Positions 1 to 8,399 are shown, counted from the stretch's first letter. The stretch: 64,000 nucleotides of DNA from Paracoccus denitrificans (GCF_900100045.1 NZ_FNEA01000001.1:106089-170088), one strand, 5' to 3'. The notes: generated by a model not told the origin, from the sequence alone. Program-made: numbers and translations.

Positions 1-1
1 A

Positions 2-10
2 TGCCTCTGA
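2..10 (+). CDS. C-terminal end of an upstream gene, probably paaD (partial)
   Basis: Only two codons and a stop (Cys-Leu-stop) are visible in the frame that ends just before paaE. PaaD proteins end in a conserved Phe-Lys-Cys-x tail and paaD normally lies directly upstream of paaE, so the remnant fits, but two codons cannot prove it. If right, the window starts inside a paaABCDE operon whose first genes lie to the left. Confidence 0.3.
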   Translation, partial: CL

Positions 11-41
11 GAAGGCACTCCGCTTCAGGAAGGATACCCAC

Positions 42-1118
42 ATGGCACGCTTCCATCCGCTGAAGGTCACCGACGTGCGCCGCGAGACGCGCGACGCGGT
101 GGTCGTCACCCTTGCCCCTCGCGACGAGGACCGCGCGCTGTTCGACTTTACCCAGGGCCAATACCTGACCTTTCGCCGCGATTTCGACGGCGAGGAACTG
201 CGCCGCTCCTATTCGATCTGCGCCGGCAAGGACGAGGGCGCGCTGCGCGTCGGCATCAAGCGCGTCGATGGCGGTGCCTTCAGCACCTGGGTGAACGAGA
301 ACTTGGCGCCCGGCGACGAGATCGAGGCGATGCCGCCGATGGGCAAGTTCTTTACCCCGATCGATCCCGGGGCGGAAAAGCAGTATCTGGGCTTTGCCGC
401 CGGCTCGGGCATCACGCCGGTCCTGTCGATCATCAAGACCGTGCTGGCGCGCGAGCCGCGCTCGCGGTTCACGCTGGTCTATGCCAACCGCCAGATCAAC
501 ACCATCATGTTCCGCGAGGAGTTGGAGGATCTGAAGAACCTGCATCTCGGCCGGTTCTCGGTGATCCATGTGCTGGAGCAGGAAGGGCAGGAGATCGACC
601 TGTTCACCGGCCGCATCGACGAGGGCAAGATGGCGGCGATGTTCCAGCATTGGCTGGATGCCGAGGCCGTGGATACCGCCTTCATCTGCGGGCCCGAGCC
701 GATGATGCTGACCGTGGCGGCAAGCCTGCGCGAACACGGGCTGCGCGACGAACAGATCAAGTTCGAGCTTTTCGCCTCCAGCCAGCCGGGCCGGGCCAAG
801 GCCCGCGCCGTCTCGCGCGAGGCGGTCAAGGCCGGCGAGGGCGTTGCCGCCACGGTGACGCTGGACGGCGCCACCCGCAGCTTCCAGATGCCGCGCGAGG
901 GCGAGACGATCCTGGAGGCGGCCTTGGCCAACAGCATGGACGCGCCCTATTCCTGCAAGGCGGGCGTCTGTTCGACCTGCCGCTGCAAGGTGGTGGAGGG
1001 CGAGGTCGAGATGGCCGTGAACCACGCGCTGGAGGATTACGAGGTCCGCGCCGGCTATGTGCTGAGCTGCCAGGCCTATCCGATCAGCGACCGCGTGGTC
1101 GTCACCTATGACGAATGA
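42..1118 (+). CDS. paaE: PaaE, reductase subunit of 1,2-phenylacetyl-CoA epoxidase
   Basis: A 358-residue electron-transfer flavoprotein that would pass electrons from NAD(P)H to the di-iron oxygenase PaaABC, which makes ring-1,2-epoxyphenylacetyl-CoA. The N-terminal half is a ferredoxin-reductase module with the FAD motif RSYSIC and the nucleotide-binding stretch GSGITPVLSI. The C-terminal ~90 residues are a plant-type [2Fe-2S] ferredoxin domain with Cys305, Cys310, Cys313 and Cys343. Its length matches the family (about 356). An AGGA Shine-Dalgarno lies just upstream of the ATG. It sits at the end of the paa epoxidase genes and is followed at once by an unusual PaaA/C-like gene and by paaZ. 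Confidence 0.95.
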   Translation: MARFHPLKVTDVRRETRDAVVVTLAPRDEDRALFDFTQGQYLTFRRDFDGEELRRSYSICAGKDEGALRVGIKRVDGGAFSTWVNENLAPGDEIEAMPPMGKFFTPIDPGAEKQYLGFAAGSGITPVLSIIKTVLAREPRSRFTLVYANRQINTIMFREELEDLKNLHLGRFSVIHVLEQEGQEIDLFTGRIDEGKMAAMFQHWLDAEAVDTAFICGPEPMMLTVAASLREHGLRDEQIKFELFASSQPGRAKARAVSREAVKAGEGVAATVTLDGATRSFQMPREGETILEAALANSMDAPYSCKAGVCSTCRCKVVEGEVEMAVNHALEDYEVRAGYVLSCQAYPISDRVVVTYDE

Positions 1119-1140
1119 TCAGGGCGCAGGGGAGGAACCG

Positions 1141-1893
1141 ATGTCCGACACCATGAATATCGAGGACTATCTGGCGCAGGGCGGCGTTCTGACCGCGCCC
1201 GGCAACGTGCCTGCCCGCTATCGCGGCGAGCTTTTGCGGCTGATGTCGTCCTTTGTCGACAGCGAGCTTGCCGCCTCAGCCGGCTTTGCCAATGCGATCA
1301 ACTTCGCCCCCGGCATCAAGGAGCGCATCGCCGCCAGCCGCATCACGCTGGAAAAGGCCGATCATGCCGAGCGCGTGCTGCGGGTGATGGGCGAGTTCGG
1401 CACCGATGTCGCGCGCTACCAGACCAGCCACGACTGGGCCGCGCGGGTCGAGCGGGATGCCGATCTGGGCACCGCGCGCCGGCCCGGCGACATGCGGCTG
1501 TCGGTGTTCCACTATCCCGTCGCCGGCTGGACCGATGCGGTGGTGATGAACGTGCTGCAAGGGCTGGCGACCGGGGTGCAGATGACCGAGCTGACCCGCG
1601 TCTCCTACGGCCCGCTGGCCGAGGTGTTCCGCGAGATCGCCCCGCGCGAGGCGCGTCATGCCGAGCTGGGTCTTGAGGGGCTGGAGCAGATCGCTGCGAC
1701 CGAAGAGGGGCGCGAGGAAGCCCGCGCCGCCGTCGCCTATTGGCGGCCCCGCGTCGCGGCGGGCTTCGGCCTGACCCATTCGGACCGCTACGACACGCTG
1801 GCGCGCTTTGGCCTGCGCCACAGTCCGAACGAGGCGATGCTGGCCCGCTGGGAGGCGCTGGCCTCGGAACATCTGGCCGCGCTCGGCCTCTAA
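1141..1893 (+). CDS. Extra PaaA/PaaC-like ferritin-fold protein, altered di-iron site
   Basis: A 250-residue protein of the phenylacetic-acid catabolic (ferritin-like) family, close in length to the structural subunit PaaC. ATG 1141 is chosen because a GGGGAGGAA Shine-Dalgarno lies in front of it; an in-frame ATG at 1108 overlapping paaE is less likely. Four-helix ligand positions can be traced as Glu42, a first motif reading EKADH (residues 71-75), Glu150 and a good ExxH motif, Glu170 to His173. The first motif places Lys72 where ExxH needs Glu, so the metal site may be partly lost. It lies between paaE and paaZ, an unusual place for such a subunit. It could be an accessory or regulatory subunit of the epoxidase. 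Family is clear, function is not. Confidence 0.75.
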   Translation: MSDTMNIEDYLAQGGVLTAPGNVPARYRGELLRLMSSFVDSELAASAGFANAINFAPGIKERIAASRITLEKADHAERVLRVMGEFGTDVARYQTSHDWAARVERDADLGTARRPGDMRLSVFHYPVAGWTDAVVMNVLQGLATGVQMTELTRVSYGPLAEVFREIAPREARHAELGLEGLEQIAATEEGREEARAAVAYWRPRVAAGFGLTHSDRYDTLARFGLRHSPNEAMLARWEALASEHLAALGL

Positions 1894-1904
1894 TCGGCGC
1901 CGTC

Positions 1905-1928
1905 GGCCGCGTCCCTTGGGGCGCGGCC
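1905..1928 (+). repeat. Intergenic hairpin, GGCCGCG(T)CCC type
   Basis: In the 75-nt gap before paaZ, GGCCGCG-T-CCC pairs with GGG-CGCGGCC, giving a 10-bp stem with one bulged T and a very short loop. No U-run follows, so it is not a classical terminator. Almost the same sequence recurs downstream of phnD (21662-21686), suggesting a dispersed 3'-UTR hairpin. Confidence 0.6.
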
Positions 1929-1968
1929 TGCCGCCTGACCAAAACGAAGACTGACCAAGGAAACGCCA

Positions 1969-4029
1969 ATGACCACTCCGCGCCGTCTTGAAAGCTATGT
2001 CTGCGGCCGCTGGACCCCCGGCAGCCAGCAAGGCCAGACCCTGCTGGATGCCGCCACCGGCGAGCCGGTCGCCCTGATCGATTCAAGCGGCATCGACTTT
2101 GCCGCCGCGCTGGCCCATGGCCGCGACGTGGCCGGGCCGAAGCTGCGCGCCATGTCGTTTCACGAACGCGCCGGCATGCTCAAGGCCCTGGGCCTGGCGT
2201 TGATGGCGCAGAAAGAGGAATTCTACGCCGAAAGCCTGCATACCGGCGCCACCCGCACCGACGGTTGGGTCGATATCGAGGGCGGGATCGGCACCATGCT
2301 GACCTATGCCTCCAAGGGGCGGCGCGAACTGCCCAACACCCGCGTGCTGACCGATGGCGAGGTCGAGCCGCTGTCCAAAGACGGCAGCTTCAGCGCCCAG
2401 CATATCCTGACGCCGCTGCACGGTGTCGCGGTGCATATCAACGCTTTCAACTTTCCGATTTGGGGGATGCTGGAAAAGATCGCGCCGACGCTGCTGGCCG
2501 GCGTGCCCTGCCTGGTGAAACCCGCCAGCCAGACCGCCTATCTGACCGAATTGATGGTGCGCCGCATCGTCCAGACCGGCATCCTGCCGGAAGGCGCGCT
2601 GCAACTGATCTGCGGTTCGGTCGGCGATCTTCTGGATCATGTGACCGAACAGGACGCCGTGACCTTCACCGGCTCGGCCTGGACCGGGCGCAAGCTCAAG
2701 ACCCATCCGGCGATCGTCGCCAATTCCGTGCGCTTCACCATGGAGGCGGACAGCCTGAACGCCTCGATCCTGGGGCCGGATGCGGTGGCGGGCACGCCCG
2801 AGTTCGACCTGTTCGTGCGCGAGGTCGCGCGCGAGATGACGGTCAAGGCCGGGCAGAAATGCACCGCCATCCGCCGCGTCATCGCGCCCCGCGCGCAGGT
2901 CGATGCGCTGGTCGCCGCACTGGACGAGCGGCTGGGCAAGACCGCGCTCGGCCTGCCGGGCGACGAGGGGGTGCGCATGGGTCCGCTCGCGAGCCTCGAC
3001 CAGCGCGAGGAAGTGCGCGAGCGCATCCGCGACCTGCAGGCCGCGGCCGAGATCGTCGCCGGCGACCCGGACGCGGTGCGCGTGACCTCGGGCGATGCCG
3101 CCAAGGGCGCCTTCCTGAACCCGGTGCTGATGTATGCCGCCAAGCCCTTCGAGGCCGCGGCTGTGCATGAGGTCGAGGCGTTCGGTCCCGTCTCCACGGT
3201 CATGCCCTATGACGAGTTGGACGAGGCGGTGGCGCTGGCGCGGCTGGGCAGGGGTTCGCTGGTCACATCGGTCTTTACCGACGATCCCGAGGTCGCCGAG
3301 GAACTGGTGCTGGGCGTGGCGCCGTGGCATGGCCGGGTGATGATCGGCAACCGGGCCTCGGCCAAGTCCTCGACCGGGCACGGCTCGCCCTTGGCGCCGC
3401 TGGTCCATGGCGGTCCGGGTCGCGCCGGCGGCGGTGAAGAGATGGGCGGCATCCGCGGCGTCAAGCATTACATGCAGCGCACGGCGGTGCAGGGTGCGCC
3501 GCGGCTCTTGTCGGCGGTCACGGGGCGCTGGATCGAGGGCGCGGATGCGCAGCAGGGCATCCACCCCTTCCGCAAGTCGCTGGCCGAGTTGCGCATCGGC
3601 GACCAGTTGGTCACGGCCAAGCGCACCGTCACCCGCGAGGATGTCGAGCATTTCGCGCATTTCACCGGCGACACCTTCTATGCCCATATGGACGAGGCGG
3701 CGGCCAAGGCGAACCCGTTCTTTGACGACCGCGTGGCGCATGGCTACCTGATCGCCAGCTTTGCGGCGGGGCTGTTCGTCGAGCCGAACCCCGGCCCGGT
3801 TCTGGCCAATTACGGCGTGGACAACCTGCGCTTCCTGACCCCGGTCTATTTCGGCGACAGCTTGCAAGTGCGGCTGACCTGCAAGGAGATCAACCCGCGC
3901 GAGAATGCCGGCCATGGCGAGGTGCGCTGGGATTGCCAGGTCACCAACCAGAAGGGCGAGGTCGTGGCGCAATACGACGTGCTGACCATGGTGGCCAAGG
4001 AATGGCCGCTGGCGCAGGTGGCGGAATGA
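1969..4029 (+). CDS. paaZ: PaaZ, oxepin-CoA hydrolase / semialdehyde dehydrogenase
   Basis: A 686-residue bifunctional ring-cleavage enzyme. Residues 1 to ~520 are an aldehyde dehydrogenase domain with Glu259 and the catalytic Cys298 (in GQKCTA). Residues ~540-686 are a MaoC-like hotdog hydratase with Asp568 and His573 in GDTFYAH, spaced as in E. coli PaaZ. The hydratase half opens the oxepin-CoA ring and the dehydrogenase half oxidises the resulting aldehyde to 3-oxo-5,6-dehydrosuberyl-CoA. Both active sites look intact and the length is typical. The start is preceded by AAGGAAA. A hairpin follows the stop. Confidence 0.96.
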   Translation: MTTPRRLESYVCGRWTPGSQQGQTLLDAATGEPVALIDSSGIDFAAALAHGRDVAGPKLRAMSFHERAGMLKALGLALMAQKEEFYAESLHTGATRTDGWVDIEGGIGTMLTYASKGRRELPNTRVLTDGEVEPLSKDGSFSAQHILTPLHGVAVHINAFNFPIWGMLEKIAPTLLAGVPCLVKPASQTAYLTELMVRRIVQTGILPEGALQLICGSVGDLLDHVTEQDAVTFTGSAWTGRKLKTHPAIVANSVRFTMEADSLNASILGPDAVAGTPEFDLFVREVAREMTVKAGQKCTAIRRVIAPRAQVDALVAALDERLGKTALGLPGDEGVRMGPLASLDQREEVRERIRDLQAAAEIVAGDPDAVRVTSGDAAKGAFLNPVLMYAAKPFEAAAVHEVEAFGPVSTVMPYDELDEAVALARLGRGSLVTSVFTDDPEVAEELVLGVAPWHGRVMIGNRASAKSSTGHGSPLAPLVHGGPGRAGGGEEMGGIRGVKHYMQRTAVQGAPRLLSAVTGRWIEGADAQQGIHPFRKSLAELRIGDQLVTAKRTVTREDVEHFAHFTGDTFYAHMDEAAAKANPFFDDRVAHGYLIASFAAGLFVEPNPGPVLANYGVDNLRFLTPVYFGDSLQVRLTCKEINPRENAGHGEVRWDCQVTNQKGEVVAQYDVLTMVAKEWPLAQVAE

Positions 4030-4036
4030 GATGAAA

Positions 4037-4058
4037 GGGCGGTGCTTCGGCACCGCCC
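4037..4058 (+). terminator. Stem-loop after paaZ (UUCG tetraloop)
   Basis: GGGCGGTGC and GCACCGCCC form a perfect 9-bp stem closed by the very stable C(TTCG)G tetraloop, 8 nt after the paaZ stop. There is no long T-run on the + strand. On the - strand the stem is followed by TTTCATCT, so it may serve both paaZ and the convergent aadA-like gene. Confidence 0.7.
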
Positions 4059-4128
4059 CAGCGCCAGGCGGGTGGAAGCGTCCGAACCTTGTCTTTTGGT
4101 ATCCGATCCTGTCAGGCGGATTTGAGCC

Positions 4129-4914
4129 CTAAGCGGTCATTGCCTCGGTGAGTTTCAGCGCCAGTTGGTCGGCCAACCGCCGCGCTGCATCCTGATCGTC
4201 GCCGTGCCAGCTGTCAGCGATCTCGCCAAGATAGGCCTGCCGCGCCTTTGCGAGCGTCAGAGCCTCTTCTCCGGTAAGCTTCGGGATCGCCCAGAGTGCC
4301 GCCTCATCCTTGCTCGCGAACGTCCCGCGGCAGGCGGTGTGCCACATCCTTGCAAGTGTCAGCAGGACATTCCTTGTGTCGTCCTGCAGTCCCTCCTGCA
4401 AGGATGGAAGCAGATCACGCATGGCGCGCCGGACGGCCGCCGCTGGGGTTTCTGGCAGAAGCACTTCTCTGTCCGGCCCGAACAGCGGTTTGGCCTCCTG
4501 TCGGGCTAGGGCGAGGACCAGAGTCAGTTCAGGGTTTTGAGCCGGCATAGGCTTCTCACCTGCCTCAAAAGCGTCCCGCAGCCACTCGCCGTAGATGAAC
4601 TCCGCCCGTGCGGGAAACAGGTTGTCGGCAAGATCGCGCCGGCTAAACACCATGACCTCCATGCAGCGCCGTTCGCCCGGCACGGCCGGGTGGCGCGCGG
4701 AAAGCCGGAGTAGCGATGAGAGAAGTGCGGCGCGCTCATCTTTGGTGAGGCTTCTTTCTGCGACGGCCAGCAGGTCAATATCGCTTTGGGGCCGCAGCCC
4801 TCCCGAAACTGCAGAGCCGTGCAGATAGACCGCGAGCAAACCATCCCCAAGAATGTCGCACAGGGTTGCCATCGCAGCTGACGCTTGTTCGCTTTCTTCC
4901 GGCGCAGCCTGCAT
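4129..4914 (-). CDS. AadA-like aminoglycoside 3''-nucleotidyltransferase family protein
   Basis: A 261-residue protein resembling ANT(3'')-type streptomycin/spectinomycin adenylyltransferases. The N-terminal nucleotidyltransferase signature is present: HGSAVSGGL followed by SDIDLL, the Asp-x-Asp metal site, at about residues 32-49. The C-terminal half resembles the helical DUF4111 domain of AadA, including a Leu-Leu-Thr-Leu-Ala-Arg stretch. Length fits (AadA is ~260). An AGGTGA Shine-Dalgarno precedes the ATG. It interrupts a phenylacetate cluster, on the opposite strand to paaZ. Sample lines read 60-62% GC against 63-67% in paaZ, a slight hint of transfer. Whether it confers resistance cannot be told from sequence. 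Confidence 0.8.
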   Translation of the reverse strand: MQAAPEESEQASAAMATLCDILGDGLLAVYLHGSAVSGGLRPQSDIDLLAVAERSLTKDERAALLSSLLRLSARHPAVPGERRCMEVMVFSRRDLADNLFPARAEFIYGEWLRDAFEAGEKPMPAQNPELTLVLALARQEAKPLFGPDREVLLPETPAAAVRRAMRDLLPSLQEGLQDDTRNVLLTLARMWHTACRGTFASKDEAALWAIPKLTGEEALTLAKARQAYLGEIADSWHGDDQDAARRLADQLALKLTEAMTA

Positions 4915-5009
4915 GTCACCTCGCTTTCGGCATGCAGACTAACAGGTGAACGACTGCTTTGTCCCGCAAACCTGCCGCCCTCGTCAACCGCCGGCGCGCC
5001 GGGGCCGCT

Positions 5010-5609
5010 TCACCGCACGGCCTTGATGCCCTCGAGGATCAGCGTCGTCGCCACGTCGGCGTAATCCTCGCGGGTGATGCGGCCGCCGTCGCGGAACCAC
5101 ATGTAGACCCAGTTCATCATCCCGAACAGCGACATGGTCACCGGGGTCAGCAGCGGGCGCTGCGGATCGTCCAGGTCGGGGTTGATCTCGCGCAGGACGG
5201 CGGCGAAGCGCTTGACGATGCGCCGCTCGACGCCAAGGATCTCGGCCTTCTGCTCGTCGCCCAGGGCAGGGGTGGCGTTCAGCTGCACCTTGTGCTGGTT
5301 GTCCGCGCCGCGATAACGCTCCAGCACCGTGCCCACCAGCTGGCGCAGGCGCTGCTGCGGCGGCAGGCCGGGATCGTCGGTTTCCTCGATGGCCGCGTCG
5401 AGCTCTTCCAGATGGGTGATGATGATGGCAAAGATCAGCGCGTCCTTGCTGGGATAGTAATGGTAAAGCAGCGCCTTGGACACCTGGCTGTGTGCGGCGA
5501 TCTGCGCCATGGATGCCTTTTCCATGCCCAGTTCGGCAAAGACCTCGGCCGCCTTGTCCAGAAGGCCGCGTTGCTTTTCCTCGAAATCCACTGCCCGTGT
5601 CCGAGCCAT
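5010..5609 (-). CDS. paaR: TetR-family regulator, probably of the paa genes (PaaR type)
   Basis: A 199-residue TetR repressor. Residues ~10-60 form the helix-turn-helix domain (KAAEVFAELGMEKASMAQIA, then VSKALLYHYYPSKDAL) and the rest is a helical ligand-binding domain. Such regulators in paa clusters respond to phenylacetyl-CoA and repress catabolic genes. Here the gene lies downstream of paaK, separated by a terminator, so it is likely transcribed from its own promoter. The palindrome at 8382-8393 between paaG and paaN is the natural candidate target. The ligand and target are inferred from context. Confidence 0.8.
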   Translation of the reverse strand: MARTRAVDFEEKQRGLLDKAAEVFAELGMEKASMAQIAAHSQVSKALLYHYYPSKDALIFAIIITHLEELDAAIEETDDPGLPPQQRLRQLVGTVLERYRGADNQHKVQLNATPALGDEQKAEILGVERRIVKRFAAVLREINPDLDDPQRPLLTPVTMSLFGMMNWVYMWFRDGGRITREDYADVATTLILEGIKAVR

Positions 5610-5652
5610 GCCATCCTCATCAGATCATTTGTTCGCCCGCAGTCGAGAGGCG

Positions 5653-5680
5653 AGAAAAACAAGGGGGCACACGGCCCCCT
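5653..5680 (-). terminator. Rho-independent terminator of the paaG-paaI-paaK operon
   Basis: Read on the - strand, AGGGGGC pairs with GCCCCCT (7 bp, 5-nt loop) and is followed directly by TTGTTTTT. It lies 54 nt past the paaK stop and before tetR, so it ends the catabolic transcript and isolates the regulator. Confidence 0.82.
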
Positions 5681-5733
5681 AACGACTTAGCGGGTTTGCG
5701 ACCGCATGTCATGCTGGTTGCCGCGATGCGGCA

Positions 5734-7044
5734 TCATGTCTTGGGCCGGTTGTCAAGCACCCGCTTGGCCTTGCCTTCCGAACGGGCAATGGCGTTGGGG
5801 TCCTTGACCTCGATCCGGGTCGAGACGCCGACCACGCTTTTGATGTGATGCGCCAGCTCCTTGGCGGATTTGGCGCGGGCGGCCTCGTCGGTCATGTCGG
5901 GGGCGCATTCGACATGCACGGTCATGCTGTCCATGCGGCCCGAGCGGCTCAGTTCGATCTGGAAATGCGGCGCGAGGCCCTGGCATTTCAGGATCTGCTC
6001 CTCGATCTGGGTCGGGAAGACGTTGACGCCGCGCAGGATGATCATGTCGTCGCTGCGGCCGGTGATCTTTTCGATCCGGCGCATGGAACGCGCGGTGCCG
6101 GGCAGCAGGCGGGTCAGGTCGCGGGTGCGATAGCGCACCATCGGCAGCCCTTCCTTGGTCAGCGTGGTAAAGACCAACTCGCCGATCTCGCCGTCCGGCA
6201 GCACCTCGCCCGTGACCGGGTCGATGATCTCGGGATAGAAATGATCCTCCCAGATATGCAGCCCGTCCTTGGTCTCGACGCATTCCATGGCGACGCCGGG
6301 ACCCATCACCTCGGAAAGGCCGTAGATGTCGACGGCGTGCATGTCGAACGCCTCTTCGATCTCCTGCCGCATGGCGTTGGTCCAGGGTTCGGCGCCGAAG
6401 ATGCCGATCTTCAGCGAGGATTGCCGCGGGTCCAGGCCCTGGCGGCGGAACTCGTCCAGGATCGACAGCATGTAGCTGGGCGTCACCATGATGATGCGCG
6501 GCTTGAAATCGTCGATCAGCGTCACCTGCCGCTCGGTCATGCCGCCCGAGATCGGCACCACGGTGCAGCCCAGCCGTTCGGCCCCGTAATGCGCGCCAAG
6601 GCCCCCGGTGAACAGCCCGTAGCCATAGGCGTTGTGCAGGATGTCGCCCGGCCGGCCGCCGGCGGCGCGGATCGAGCGGGCGATCAGGTTCGCCCAATGG
6701 TCGATGTCGGCCTGGGTATAGCCCACCACGGTCGGCTTGCCGGTGGTGCCGGACGAGCCGTGGATGCGCACCAGCTTGGACTGCGGCACGGCGAACATCC
6801 CGAAGGGATAGGTGTCGCGCAGGTCCTGCTTGCCGGTAAAGGGGAATTTCGCGATGTCGGCCAGCGACTTCAGGTCCTCGGGATGGACGTCGTGCTCGAT
6901 GAAGCGGTTGCGGTAGAAGGGCGAATTCTCGAAGGCGTGCTTCAGCGACCGCTTCATGCGGTGGAATTGCAAGGCCTCGATCTCGTCGCGCGAGGCGATC
7001 TCGATCGGGTCCAGCTCTTTCCTTTCGGGTGCCAGTGGGTGCAT
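5734..7044 (-). CDS. paaK: PaaK, phenylacetate-CoA ligase
   Basis: A 436-residue AMP-forming acyl-CoA ligase that activates phenylacetate to phenylacetyl-CoA, the committed first step and the source of the pathway inducer. The adenylate-binding motif GSSGTTGKPT lies near residue 100, YGLSEVMGPG follows in the middle, and the C-terminal subdomain carries GRSDDMIILRGVNVFP. Length matches E. coli PaaK (437). It is the last gene of the paaG-paaI-paaK operon, 28 nt after paaI, with a terminator after it. Confidence 0.96.
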   Translation of the reverse strand: MHPLAPERKELDPIEIASRDEIEALQFHRMKRSLKHAFENSPFYRNRFIEHDVHPEDLKSLADIAKFPFTGKQDLRDTYPFGMFAVPQSKLVRIHGSSGTTGKPTVVGYTQADIDHWANLIARSIRAAGGRPGDILHNAYGYGLFTGGLGAHYGAERLGCTVVPISGGMTERQVTLIDDFKPRIIMVTPSYMLSILDEFRRQGLDPRQSSLKIGIFGAEPWTNAMRQEIEEAFDMHAVDIYGLSEVMGPGVAMECVETKDGLHIWEDHFYPEIIDPVTGEVLPDGEIGELVFTTLTKEGLPMVRYRTRDLTRLLPGTARSMRRIEKITGRSDDMIILRGVNVFPTQIEEQILKCQGLAPHFQIELSRSGRMDSMTVHVECAPDMTDEAARAKSAKELAHHIKSVVGVSTRIEVKDPNAIARSEGKAKRVLDNRPKT

Positions 7045-7072
7045 GGATTCCTCCCCTTGCGATGGGTTGCGG

Positions 7073-7537
7073 TCAGGATTCGACCGGCAGATGGGTGCCT
7101 TTGACGGTGCGGGAATGGCCGCGGAACTCGGCCACGTGCTGGCCGTCCTGGTTGGTGATGCGGATGTCGTAGATGCCCGAGCGGCCGCGGCGCGAGACCT
7201 CGCGGGCCTCTGCCGTCAGCCGGTCGCCGATGCGGCCCGGCAGCAGATAGGTGACCGAGCAATGCTGCGCGACCACCAACTGGTTGTAGCTGTTGCAGGC
7301 AAAGGCAAAGGCGCTGTCGGCGAGCGTGAAGATATAGCCGCCATGGCAATTGCCGTGCCCGTTCGACATGGCATCGGTGATGGTCATGGAAAGCGTCGCC
7401 TCGCCAGGGGCGATATGGTCCAGGCTCATGCCCAGCCGCTGGCTGGCGGAATCGTCGTTCCACATCGCCTTGGCCGAAGCTTCGGCCAGTTCCTGCGGGG
7501 TCATCTGGGAAACGGGTTTCATGGATGCGTCTTTCAT
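7073..7537 (-). CDS. paaI: PaaI, phenylacetyl-CoA thioesterase (hotdog fold)
   Basis: A 154-residue hotdog-fold thioesterase with the family core GNCHGGYIFTLADSAFAFACN. PaaI hydrolyses stalled phenylacetyl-CoA or hydroxyphenylacetyl-CoA intermediates, sparing CoA. ATG 7537 is chosen because it overlaps the paaG stop as ATGA, a translational-coupling arrangement; a second Met five codons later (7522) is an alternative. It lies between paaG and paaK. Confidence 0.93.
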   Translation of the reverse strand: MKDASMKPVSQMTPQELAEASAKAMWNDDSASQRLGMSLDHIAPGEATLSMTITDAMSNGHGNCHGGYIFTLADSAFAFACNSYNQLVVAQHCSVTYLLPGRIGDRLTAEAREVSRRGRSGIYDIRITNQDGQHVAEFRGHSRTVKGTHLPVES

Positions 7538-8322
7538 TGTCCCCTGAACTCCGGCTTGCGCTTTTCCAGGAAGGCGGTGACGCCCTCGGCATAATCGGCG
7601 CTGCGGCCGGCCTGCCGCTGGCAGTCGCGCTCCATGTCCAGCTGTTCGTCCAGGCTGTTGGTGGCGGCGGCCTGGATCAGCCGCTTGGTCAGGCCCAGCC
7701 CCAGCGTCGGACCCGTGGCAAGGGACGCGGCCAGCGCCCCCGCCTCGCCCATCAACGCCTCGTCCGGGACGGCTTTCCAGATCAGACCCCAATCGGCGGC
7801 CTTTTCCGCCATCAGCGGCTCGGCCGTCAGGGCCAGCGCCTTGGCGCGCGGCTCGCCCAGGATGCGGGTCAAGCTGAAGGTACCGCCCGCATCGGGGATC
7901 AGCCCGATCTTCGAGAAGGCCTGGATGAACTTCGCCGATTTCGCCGCCAGCACGATGTCGCAGGCGAAGGCGATGTTGGCCCCGGCCCCGGCAGCGACGC
8001 CATTGACCGCGCAGACCACCGGCTTTTCCAGCGCCCGGATCAGCCGCAGCGTCGGGTTGTAGAAGGTCTCCAGCGTCTGGCCCAGGTCGGGGGCGGGACC
8101 GCCCTTGCGCGGGTCGCGGTCGCCCAGGTCCTGCCCGGCGCAAAAGCCGCGCCCGGCGCCGGTCAGCAGCACCGCCCGCACCGCCGCATCGTCATGGGCG
8201 CGCTGGATGCCGGCGCGCAGCGCCAGGTGCATCTCTTCGTTGAAGGAATTCAGCTTGTCGGGGCGATTGAGCGTCAGCGTCAGCACGCCGTCGGCCAAGG
8301 CCGCCAGGACGGTTTCCGTCAT
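7534..8322 (-). CDS. paaG: PaaG, epoxyphenylacetyl-CoA isomerase
   Basis: A 262-residue crotonase-fold enzyme that isomerises ring-1,2-epoxyphenylacetyl-CoA to oxepin-CoA. It follows E. coli PaaG nearly throughout: LTLNRPDKLNSFN, LLTGAGRGFCAGQDL, VCAVNGVAAGAGAN and the tail AGRSADYAEGVTAFL. ATG 8322 is preferred over an in-frame codon 18 positions upstream, because GGGAG lies 8 nt before it and the length then equals E. coli PaaG exactly. It is the first gene of the - strand operon and is divergent from paaN. Confidence 0.94.
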   Translation of the reverse strand: MTETVLAALADGVLTLTLNRPDKLNSFNEEMHLALRAGIQRAHDDAAVRAVLLTGAGRGFCAGQDLGDRDPRKGGPAPDLGQTLETFYNPTLRLIRALEKPVVCAVNGVAAGAGANIAFACDIVLAAKSAKFIQAFSKIGLIPDAGGTFSLTRILGEPRAKALALTAEPLMAEKAADWGLIWKAVPDEALMGEAGALAASLATGPTLGLGLTKRLIQAAATNSLDEQLDMERDCQRQAGRSADYAEGVTAFLEKRKPEFRGQ

Positions 8323-8374
8323 CGGTAAAACTCCCTTGCCCCGTTTTCCGAGGCTCCCTGAAAATTTTTGTTGC

Positions 8375-8399
8375 ATAAACCGACCGGCCGGTCAATGAT
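8375..8399 (+). promoter_or_regulatory. paaN promoter with PaaR-type palindrome in the spacer
   Basis: TTGCAT and AATGAT are separated by exactly 17 bp and make a sigma-70-like promoter. Its spacer contains the perfect 12-bp palindrome GACCGGCCGGTC at 8382-8393. Palindromes of the ACCGACCGGTCGGT type are typical of TetR-family paa regulators. A repressor bound here would block paaN directly and is placed to affect divergent paaG too. The operator identity is inferred. Confidence 0.7.
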
